A stretch of 5,016 bases of DNA from Desulfocapsa sulfexigens (GTDB lineage: Bacteria > Desulfobacterota > Desulfobulbia > Desulfobulbales > Desulfocapsaceae): contig DYNG01000102.1 of NCBI GenBank assembly GCA_020721165.1, forward strand, positions 1 through 5,016, in the 5' to 3' direction. Positions 1 through 5,016 of the stretch are shown one piece after another. A model generated the notes under the pieces. That model saw only the letters and a list, made by a program, of their open reading frames with translations, ran no database searches and was not told the origin of the DNA. How positions within the stretch are numbered: the stretch's first letter is position 1; every line of letters starts with the position of its first letter. The translations under genes and the position numbers were made by a program.

Positions 1-1
1 G

Positions 2-1141
2 AAAGCAAGCATTCAACAACTGAATCCGAAAAGAATCCTGATTCGTTCTACCAACTGGATTGGGGACGCAGTTATGACCACCCCGGCGGTGCGGTCCATT
101 CGGGAGAATTTTCCCGATGCTGAAATCACCGTGCTGGCGATGCCCTGGGTGGCCGATATCTTTCGCCTGAACCCTCTGGTTGACCGGGTTATCGTCTATG
201 ACAAAAAGGGTCTGTATTCGGGAAAAATCAAAGGGGTATTTAAGCTGGCTCGTCATCTGCGGGAGTATCGCTTTGATGCCGCCATTCTCTTGCAAAATGC
301 CTTTGAAGCGGCTTTTTTGGTCTGGTTGGCCAGAATTCCGGTGCGGGCCGGTTTTAAGCGGGATGGCCGCAGTCTGCTTTTGACCCACGGAGTGGAATTA
401 ACCGCTGAAATCCGTGCCCGGCATCAAGTACATTATTATCAGGCATTACTGACCGGGCTGGGGCTGGAGAAAGGGGTGGACAGCCTGTATCTGCCTCTTT
501 CTGAGGACTTGACCGCTTGGGCCCAAGGGTATATTGAATCTTTACAGGATCAGACCGGGTTTTCAGGCGCCGCCGGGCAGGGCGTGTCATCACTGGCAAT
601 TGCGCCCGAGATCCGGCGCGCCATGCCCATTATTGGCTTGAATCCGGGAGCCGCCTACGGGCCGGCCAAACGATGGCCAGCGGAAAAATTCGGCCAGTTG
701 GCCGCCCTTCTTGCCCATCACCACGGGGAGAGCGGTTGCCTGATTCTGGTTTTTGGCACCAGAGCCGATTCCGAGGCGGCCGGCATCATCAAGGGGTTTG
801 CTCAGCGCACCCCTTATCATGTTGTTGATATGACTGATAAAACAACCCTGCAACAGGTCATGGCCCTGATTCATCGTTGTCAGGCCTTTGTGACCAACGA
901 TTCCGGCCTGATGCATGTGGCTGCCGGTTTGCAGACCCCCACCGTTGCCATCTTCGGCTCCACCGATCATGTCGCCACTGGCCCCTTTTCCGAGCAGGCA
1001 GTGGTGATTCGGAAAGAAATGGCCTGTAGTCCCTGTTTGAAAGCAGAGTGCCCGCAAGGACATTTACGATGTTTAGAGACCATCAGCAGTCAGGAGGTCT
1101 ATGCGGAAGTGGCAAAGATACTGGCTCCTTTAAAAAAATAA
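2..1141 (+). CDS. waaF: ADP-heptose:LPS heptosyltransferase II (WaaF/RfaF), 5' end outside window
   Basis: Glycosyltransferase family 9 enzyme that transfers L-glycero-D-manno-heptose from ADP-heptose to the first heptose of the LPS inner core, at the cytoplasmic face of the inner membrane. The reading frame is open from base 2, and the family's N-terminal motif RILIRSTNWIGDAVMTTPA spans bases 32-88. The Met at 74 is therefore internal and the true start lies left of the window (only weak ATT/CTG candidates are inside it). The Asp of the NWIGD motif (codon 65-67) matches the catalytic Asp of the family. The C-terminal nucleotide-sugar domain shows GLNPGAAYGPAKRWP (from about base 635) and TNDSGLMHVAAG (from about 893). 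A Cys-rich tail, CSPCLKAECPQGHLRC (about 1025-1072), is typical of WaaF-type proteins. At 380 residues or more it is longer than the usual roughly 350. The extra length appears to lie in the linker before the second domain. gmhB follows after 18 bases. Confidence 0.93.
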   Translation, partial: KASIQQLNPKRILIRSTNWIGDAVMTTPAVRSIRENFPDAEITVLAMPWVADIFRLNPLVDRVIVYDKKGLYSGKIKGVFKLARHLREYRFDAAILLQNAFEAAFLVWLARIPVRAGFKRDGRSLLLTHGVELTAEIRARHQVHYYQALLTGLGLEKGVDSLYLPLSEDLTAWAQGYIESLQDQTGFSGAAGQGVSSLAIAPEIRRAMPIIGLNPGAAYGPAKRWPAEKFGQLAALLAHHHGESGCLILVFGTRADSEAAGIIKGFAQRTPYHVVDMTDKTTLQQVMALIHRCQAFVTNDSGLMHVAAGLQTPTVAIFGSTDHVATGPFSEQAVVIRKEMACSPCLKAECPQGHLRCLETISSQEVYAEVAKILAPLKK

Positions 1142-1159
1142 CCGGATCGTGATCCCGAT

Positions 1160-1816
1160 ATGGCCAGCGACGAGCGAGCGCCAGAAAATAGAGTTCCCGT
1201 GACCGCAGCGCTTCGTCCCGCCGTTTTTCTCGATCGGGATGGCACCATCAATGAGCAGATGGGATATATTAATCATATCAGTCGCTTTCACCTTCTGCCC
1301 GGTGTTGCTGCCGCGATCAAAAGATTAAATGACCGGCACATTCCGGTGGTGATCGTGACCAACCAGTCGGGTTTGGCCAGGGGCTATTTTCCACCATCAT
1401 TGCTGGACGAAGTCCATCAAAAGATGACCGCCTTGCTGGCCGAACAGGGGGCCTTTGTGGATGGTATTTACATCTGTCCTCATCATCCCGAGGCGAAAAG
1501 GGAGGAGTATCGCCAAGCCTGTCAGTGCCGCAAACCGAAACCGGGCCTTCTTCTTCAGGCGGCGGCTGAATTGGGCCTTGATCTCCGACAATCGTTTCTG
1601 GTTGGCGACCGCTGGTCTGATCTGAAAACAGCCATTGCCTGCGGGGCGACTCCGGTTCTGGTGCTTACCGGCTATGGTCAGGGGGATGCCTGCTATATCG
1701 GGCCGACCCAGGAGGTGCAGCCATCATTTGTGGGCCGGGATTTAGCGGAAGCCGTGTCCTGGATTATCGAAAAAATGGAAGGGCCAAGAAGATCGTCCGA
1801 GGGCGAACCCCGATGA
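1160..1816 (+). CDS. gmhB: D-glycero-D-manno-heptose 1,7-bisphosphate 7-phosphatase (GmhB)
   Basis: Cytoplasmic HAD-superfamily phosphatase that removes the 7-phosphate from heptose 1,7-bisphosphate on the way to ADP-heptose. HAD motif I is FLDRDGT (residues 23-29), with nucleophile Asp25 and acid/base Asp27. Motif II is VTNQSG (66-71), the conserved basic stretch is CRKPKPG (123-129), and motif III is GDRWSD (149-154). A zinc-knuckle set, Cys106, His108, Cys121 and Cys123, has the same 2-13-2 spacing as E. coli GmhB. These features separate it from histidinol phosphatase lacking the zinc site. At 218 residues it is somewhat longer than E. coli GmhB (about 190), with extra residues at both ends. 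No clear ribosome binding site precedes ATG 1160. GTG at 1199, just before the conserved core, is a possible alternative start. It follows waaF closely, consistent with one operon supplying and using ADP-heptose. Confidence 0.93.
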   Translation: MASDERAPENRVPVTAALRPAVFLDRDGTINEQMGYINHISRFHLLPGVAAAIKRLNDRHIPVVIVTNQSGLARGYFPPSLLDEVHQKMTALLAEQGAFVDGIYICPHHPEAKREEYRQACQCRKPKPGLLLQAAAELGLDLRQSFLVGDRWSDLKTAIACGATPVLVLTGYGQGDACYIGPTQEVQPSFVGRDLAEAVSWIIEKMEGPRRSSEGEPR

Positions 1817-1821
1817 TCGGG
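1809..1821. repeat. 13-base perfect inverted repeat over the gmhB stop codon
   Basis: CCCGAT-G-ATCGGG is a perfect palindrome around base 1815 that contains the TGA stop of gmhB (1814-1816). With a one-base centre it is too tight to fold as a simple RNA hairpin without opening inner pairs. It could be a protein site or chance. A run of six T lies about 20 bases downstream (1840-1845), too far for a standard terminator. Confidence 0.35.
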
Positions 1822-1886
1822 ATACGACCATTGTCAGAATTTTTTACAAAAAACAGGACATTTTTCAGCAATTCAGGAACTCATTC

Positions 1887-1893
1887 AAGGAGA
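1887..1893 (+). promoter_or_regulatory. Shine-Dalgarno site of the 1898 gene
   Basis: AAGGAGA lies just before ATG 1898, with six bases between the AGGAG core and the start codon. It is the best ribosome binding site in the window. It fixes the start of the exported protein and argues against the out-of-frame ATG at 1813. The 81-base gap from gmhB is AT-rich (bases 1837-1870). It includes TTGTCA at 1831-1836, which resembles a -35 box, but I see no matching -10 box at 16-18 bases. Confidence 0.8.
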
Positions 1894-1897
1894 TACA

Positions 1898-3622
1898 ATG
1901 AAAAAAATATGGATTCTCTTGGGCTGCATTGGCTTGGTCGCCTTTGCGGTTTATTATTTTACACCTCTCGCCACGAGCCAAGACACAGCAGCGGATTTTC
2001 TGCCCGAAGATGTCCTGCTGGTTGTGGAACAAAAAAATCTGGACACCTTGCTTGATGGCTTTAAGGTTTCGCCACTGGGAAAGGCGATTGTCGGAATGGA
2101 CATAGTCAAAATTGCCACCGATTTAGGGGGAGACGCGGATAGCGTGGCCAAACTTGGCGATCTGCGCCGGGATCTTGAAGCATTTTTGGCCAGCCCCCTT
2201 TTTCATGAGCTTTTTGGCCAGAATTTTGCCCTGGCTCTGTTGCCGATGGCCGATATCAAGGAGACCCCACCTGAAAAAGCAATGGCATCCTCCCTGATCT
2301 GCATTGCCAAGCCCAAACGAAACAGTGAGTTTTTACAAATGCTTGGCTCAATGTTTGCCGGAAAAATCGAGACAGAAACCATTAAGCATGGCAAGCATAA
2401 ATTACAGCAGTATCATTTGAGCTCCGAGACCATATTAACCGTGGCCTCCTCCAGTGGATATATCATTGCCGCCCTTGATGATAAAGCGGTTCGTCTGAGT
2501 CTGGACCGGAACGATCGGAAGGAGAAGACCCTGGCTTTATCCCCGGAATATATGCGCCTGCATCAAGAATTCACAGGGGCAGATTTTTTTTCGTTCGTGG
2601 CCACACCGGCCCTGCATCAGCAGTTTTTGCGCCTGATCGAAGGGTTTGATGCCGGGCAGAAAGAGGAGATGGAAAAGGCCCTGCTCCCTTTGCAGGGCTG
2701 GCAGGGCATGGCCTTTGGCGCCTGGCAGGAAAAGGGTGGACGGCGGGACAAGGGATTGATTCTGTTTGATCCCCAAAAGCTGGATCCGCTCTTGGCCAAA
2801 CTGTTGACGATTCCTCCTGCGGACAACCGGACCATCGCCATGATGCCGGCTGATATCATGGGGTATTACTGGAGCAACAGCGTGGATATGCGCATTTTTT
2901 GGGAGTCGTTTAGTCGGGAGATGGGGAAGAGTGGCGCTCAGATTAAAGACCTGGAGCAAGGAATAAAAAATGCCACCGGATTGGAATTACAGGAGATTTT
3001 TTCAATGTTTGGCTCGGAAGCCGTCCTGGTGCTCAAAGATATCCTGACCACCGGTCTGGTACCATTGCCCAATGGAGCGATTTTTCTCCAACTGGAAAAG
3101 GAAAAAGAATTTATGGCCCTGATGCAGGCCCAATTAGCCAAAAATGGCATCCCCACCCGCAGCGAGGAGTATAAAGGCGCCACCCTTAACATTCTCGATA
3201 TCTCCCTCCATCCAAATTTGCAGCCGGTTTTTGTAACCCATAAGGGCTATCTGCTGATGGCCACGACCATAGGGTTGGCGAAGGCCATTGTGGACAGTGA
3301 TGATGGCCAGGGCTTTGTCAGCAGCGCCGGTTTTGTGCAGGCAAATCAAGCGCTGGAACAGGGCTTGACCAAGGCCAGCAATTCGACCAGTTTTGTCGAG
3401 ATCTCTTCTGTGGTCACGATGTTGAAAGAGATGGTCAAATGGGGCGGTGTCATCCTGGCCCTCCAGGAACCGGAAGCCGCCCGTCAGGCCAAGGTAATCA
3501 GCGACCAGATCGTTCTCCCTCTTCTCGATGGATTGTCAGGTTATAAGGAGGTTGCGGCCCGTAGTGAAATGAGGGGTGATACCATTCTTCTCGAATCAGC
3601 GACGGTGTTTAGGGGCCGTTAA
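1898..3622 (+). CDS. Exported or membrane-anchored two-lobed protein of unknown function (possibly DUF3352-like)
   Basis: I do not recognise a characterised function. The 574-residue product begins MKKIW and has a hydrophobic stretch at residues 4-21, followed by a polar segment (TSQDTAADF). This fits a signal peptide or an N-terminal anchor with the rest outside the cytoplasm. No other clear membrane span is seen. The mature part reads as two similar lobes. Lobe 1 (about 35-235) runs from FLPEDVLLVVEQ through FGQNFALALL, SSLICIAKPKRNSEFLQML and SGYIIAALDDKAV to DFFSFV. Lobe 2 (about 316-502) runs from MMPADIMGYYW through FGSEAVLVL, GAIFLQLEKEKEFMALM and KGYLLMATTIGLAKAIVD to TSFVEI. The order of elements resembles DUF3352-type proteins, but that is from memory and untested. 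No catalytic motif or cofactor site is evident. Its place behind waaF and gmhB suggests an envelope role (inference). The start at 1898 is supported by a strong AAGGAGA site. The stop lies inside a long hairpin. Confidence 0.88.
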   Translation: MKKIWILLGCIGLVAFAVYYFTPLATSQDTAADFLPEDVLLVVEQKNLDTLLDGFKVSPLGKAIVGMDIVKIATDLGGDADSVAKLGDLRRDLEAFLASPLFHELFGQNFALALLPMADIKETPPEKAMASSLICIAKPKRNSEFLQMLGSMFAGKIETETIKHGKHKLQQYHLSSETILTVASSSGYIIAALDDKAVRLSLDRNDRKEKTLALSPEYMRLHQEFTGADFFSFVATPALHQQFLRLIEGFDAGQKEEMEKALLPLQGWQGMAFGAWQEKGGRRDKGLILFDPQKLDPLLAKLLTIPPADNRTIAMMPADIMGYYWSNSVDMRIFWESFSREMGKSGAQIKDLEQGIKNATGLELQEIFSMFGSEAVLVLKDILTTGLVPLPNGAIFLQLEKEKEFMALMQAQLAKNGIPTRSEEYKGATLNILDISLHPNLQPVFVTHKGYLLMATTIGLAKAIVDSDDGQGFVSSAGFVQANQALEQGLTKASNSTSFVEISSVVTMLKEMVKWGGVILALQEPEAARQAKVISDQIVLPLLDGLSGYKEVAARSEMRGDTILLESATVFRGR

Positions 3623-3663
3623 GAAATAACTATTCCATTTCCATCTATTTCTTTACGGCCCCT
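3611..3663 (+). terminator. Long-stem hairpin at the end of the 1898 gene, likely transcription end or 3' stabiliser
   Basis: Arm 3611-3628 (AGGGGCCGTTAAGAAATA) pairs with 3646-3663 (TATTTCTTTACGGCCCCT). That is 17 of 18 positions, with a single mismatch at 3620/3654 and a 17-base loop (3629-3645). The GC-rich base of the stem includes the last codons and the TAA stop (3620-3622). No real T-run follows (next bases TATGCCG), so it is not a classic intrinsic terminator. It may act with another factor, or protect the mRNA 3' end. Its position between the envelope genes and the thiL pair fits a transcript boundary. Confidence 0.6.
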
Positions 3664-3765
3664 TATGCCGTTTATGATATGAGATCGTCATAGGTATTTA
3701 TTAACAACGGCTTGTCCCGCCCGTTCCCTAACCATTTTTGATTTCTTTTTTTGGCCTGTACGATT
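3664..3765 (+). other. Intergenic leader before the small gene; no clear promoter or ribosome site
   Basis: Together with the hairpin this makes a 143-base gap. TATGAT at 3673-3678 resembles a -10 box. The best -35 match upstream, TTTACG at 3652-3657, is four of six at a 15-base spacing and lies in the hairpin arm, so a promoter is only possible. A short 5-pair stem (3706-3710 with 3721-3725) stands before T-rich sequence at 3735-3752, including seven T at 3746-3752. It is too weak to call a terminator or riboswitch. In particular, I see no thiamine-diphosphate riboswitch (no CTGAGA element) ahead of the thiL unit. Confidence 0.3.
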
Positions 3766-4149
3766 ATGAAAACCATGGAACAAATCATTGCCGAACTGAG
3801 CAAGGTGATCCGTTTTAAAGACAGCGCTGTCATTGGTGATATCGTCCTGATTGTGGCCAAAGAGCCAGAGCTTATGGCCAACTATGCCCTCATTACCGAT
3901 ATTGCCCCCGATCCAGGTCGTAAAAAGGATGAGTGGTGGGCCGTGGGGCTTACCCTGTTGTCCATCCCCCCCCAGGAGATGGTCTGGACTCTGCGGACAC
4001 CGCAGTTGACAGGGCTGGAAATCTTTACCATGGGCGGGGAACAGCGCTTTGTGAAGGCGGTTGATTTTGGCATGTCTCCAGTATCCACTCCTTCTGCTCC
4101 TGTCTCCAGGGATGAGAAAAAGGCGCCTTTTCTCAAGAGGGTCAAGTAG
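3766..4149 (+). CDS. Small conserved-looking protein of unknown function preceding thiL
   Basis: I do not recognise this 127-residue protein. It has no signal peptide or membrane span and is probably cytoplasmic. An N-terminal helix (MEQIIAELSKVIRF) leads into a segment rich in predicted strands: GDIVLIVA, NYALITDIAPD, WWAVGLTLLSI, QEMVWTLRTPQ, EIFTMGGEQRFVKAVDF. That pattern suggests a small beta-barrel or similar fold (inference). The last 25 or so residues are Pro/Ser/Lys-rich and probably disordered. An in-frame TGA at 3739 bounds the start. I chose ATG 3766, while ATG 3775 and TTG 3751 are alternatives. No Shine-Dalgarno sequence precedes any of them, so the start is uncertain. Its stop touches the thiL start, so the two are almost surely co-transcribed. 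A link to thiamine metabolism is not shown by the sequence. Confidence 0.75.
   Translation: MKTMEQIIAELSKVIRFKDSAVIGDIVLIVAKEPELMANYALITDIAPDPGRKKDEWWAVGLTLLSIPPQEMVWTLRTPQLTGLEIFTMGGEQRFVKAVDFGMSPVSTPSAPVSRDEKKAPFLKRVK
4136..4141 (+). promoter_or_regulatory. Probable thiL ribosome binding site
   Basis: AGAGGG lies within the last codons of the small upstream gene. It is 7 bases from GTG 4149 and 10 bases from ATG 4152, two adjacent in-frame starts. The spacing slightly favours GTG, which would overlap the preceding TAG by one base. ATG is the stronger codon. Either choice implies translational coupling. Confidence 0.5.
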
Positions 4150-4151
4150 TG

Positions 4152-5016
4152 ATGGACAAGAGGGCCGCTGGGGGCGGGGGCAGCGCCATATCGGAACGGG
4201 AATGGATAGAGTTGATACGAACAACGATTCCCGGCTCGGCCCCCGGCTTGATCAAGTCCATTGGCGATGATTGCGCTGTTTTTGGCGATATCGGTGGAAA
4301 TCAGTGGTTAATCAGCGCCGATAGTCTGGTGGAAGGGGTTCATTTTGATCGAAACTGGCATCCAGCAGAGCTTCTGGGCCGGAAAAGCATGGCGGTCAAT
4401 TTGAGTGATATTGCCGCTATGGGGGGACGGCCCCGCTTTGTCCTGCTCTCCCTGTGCCTGCCGCCCTCTCTGCCGAAAAACTGGTTGCGCTCCTGGCTGG
4501 CCGGGGCCACGGCGCTGCTGGCCGAATATGACTGCCTGCTGATTGGCGGTGATACGGTGCGGAGCGGGGAGCTGGTCATCTCGGTGACGGTACTGGGCAA
4601 TCCGACCGGTCCTGGGCCCCTGTATCGTTGTGGAGCCCAGGCGGGCGACACCGTTTTTGTCTCTGGCCCTCTGGGGTCAGCGGCGGCTGGACTGGCCCTA
4701 TTGCAAAAGGCGCATAAAGAGGAAAGAGCGGTGGCAGGGCGCTGGCGGGAGTTGCTGAATGCTCATCTTGATCCCGTCCCCCAGATTGCCCTGGGACAGG
4801 CCTTGGCTGCCACGGGCTGGGTGTCGGCCATGCAGGATATTTCCGATGGCCTGGCCACGGATCTGGCCCATATCTGTCGGGAGAGCGGGGTTGCTGGCCG
4901 TCTCTTTGCGGAAAAACTGCCCTGCTCACCGCTTCTGGACGAGGCGGCGCTCATTCTGGGCCAGGACAAGGCGGATCTGCAACTCAAGGGCGGGGAAGAT
5001 TATCAGTTGGTATTGA
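4152..5016 (+). CDS. thiL: Thiamine-monophosphate kinase (ThiL), 3' end outside window
   Basis: ATP-dependent cytoplasmic kinase that converts thiamine monophosphate to thiamine diphosphate, the last step of cofactor synthesis. It belongs to the PurM/ThiL/SelD/HypE-like fold family. The frame is open to the right edge and 288 codons are visible; the family is usually about 320-340 residues, so perhaps 40 are missing. The TGA at 5014-5016 is in another frame. Family motifs in order: IGDDCAVF (37-44), SADSLVEGVHF (55-65), KSMAVNLSDIAAMGG (78-92), LIGGDTVRSG (130-139), GAQAGDTVFVSGPLGSAAAG (161-180), QDISDGLATDL (228-238) and GGEDYQL (280-286). The acidic residues used for metal and ATP binding (Asp39, Asp40, Asp57, Asp86, Asp134, Asp229, Asp232) are all present. 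The N-terminus carries a Gly-rich stretch (AAGGGGS, residues 5-11) before the conserved start of the family. It follows the small gene with a two-base gap, or a one-base overlap if GTG 4149 is the start. Confidence 0.95.
   Translation, partial: MDKRAAGGGGSAISEREWIELIRTTIPGSAPGLIKSIGDDCAVFGDIGGNQWLISADSLVEGVHFDRNWHPAELLGRKSMAVNLSDIAAMGGRPRFVLLSLCLPPSLPKNWLRSWLAGATALLAEYDCLLIGGDTVRSGELVISVTVLGNPTGPGPLYRCGAQAGDTVFVSGPLGSAAAGLALLQKAHKEERAVAGRWRELLNAHLDPVPQIALGQALAATGWVSAMQDISDGLATDLAHICRESGVAGRLFAEKLPCSPLLDEAALILGQDKADLQLKGGEDYQLVL

Noticed and set aside
590..1063. 157-codon open frame on the minus strand inside waaF
   Set aside because: It is fully covered by conserved WaaF motifs on the + strand, and its product has no recognisable family features.
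1..1141. Frequent GGCC tetramers (about 15 by eye in waaF)
   Set aside because: Most fall at Leu-Ala or similar codon pairs with the preferred GCC alanine codon, so codon use explains them better than a signal motif.
1831..1860. TTGTCA as a -35 box for a promoter before the 1898 gene
   Set aside because: No convincing -10 hexamer stands at 16-18 bases from it.
1898..1930. Possible lipoprotein signal (LLGC, Cys10) in the 574-residue protein
   Set aside because: The Cys comes after only about six hydrophobic residues, Leu at the -2 position is unusual, and the hydrophobic stretch continues past it. A normal signal peptide or anchor is more likely.
1813..2055. + strand frame starting with an ATGA overlap at the gmhB stop
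   Set aside because: The stop-start overlap is tempting, but the frame runs into the 1898 gene out of frame, has no ribosome site, and its later part is just a shifted reading of the signal peptide region.
3706..3752. Intrinsic terminator from a short stem plus T-run before the small gene
   Set aside because: The stem has only five pairs with a 10-base loop, and the T-run does not follow it directly.
3688..4224. 178-codon open frame on the minus strand across the small gene and the thiL start
   Set aside because: Its product is rich in Pro, Arg, His and Ser without a recognisable domain, and it lies opposite two better-supported + strand genes. It is a shadow frame.
4759..5016. + strand frame ending with TGA at the right edge
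   Set aside because: It is out of frame with thiL, whose conserved motifs (QDISDGL, GGEDYQL) occupy the same bases. The TGA does not end thiL.

Overview
The window holds a co-directional run of five genes, all on the + strand, from a Gram-negative bacterium. Two enzymes of heptose-containing lipopolysaccharide (LPS) assembly open the window, so the cell has an outer membrane with an LPS inner core. Moderate GC, protein style and gene mix suggest a Desulfobacterota (Desulfobulbales-like) genome. That placement is an impression; nothing in the window proves it.

Layout: (1) bases 2-1141, a 5'-incomplete waaF (ADP-heptose:LPS heptosyltransferase II), which is open at the left edge. (2) 1160-1816, gmhB (D-glycero-D-manno-heptose 1,7-bisphosphate phosphatase), 18 bases downstream. 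(3) 1898-3622, a 574-residue protein of unknown function. It has an N-terminal membrane or signal segment, looks exported, and appears to be built from two similar halves. (4) A strong long-stem hairpin at 3611-3663 overlaps the stop codon of gene 3, followed by about 100 bases without a gene. (5) 3766-4149, a small unrecognised protein. (6) 4152 to the right edge, thiL (thiamine-monophosphate kinase), which is 3'-incomplete.

How the genes relate: GmhB dephosphorylates heptose 1,7-bisphosphate on the route to ADP-heptose, and WaaF uses ADP-heptose to add the second heptose of the LPS inner core. The two therefore form a functional pair. The third gene has its own strong Shine-Dalgarno site and could be an envelope protein transcribed with them. 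ThiL belongs to cofactor synthesis (thiamine phosphate to thiamine diphosphate) and is probably in a second transcription unit with the small gene before it, separated by the hairpin.

I see no mobile element, CRISPR array, tRNA, rRNA or defence system. The window is mostly ordinary housekeeping. The least explained parts are the two-lobed exported protein, the small protein before thiL, and the hairpin at 3611-3663.
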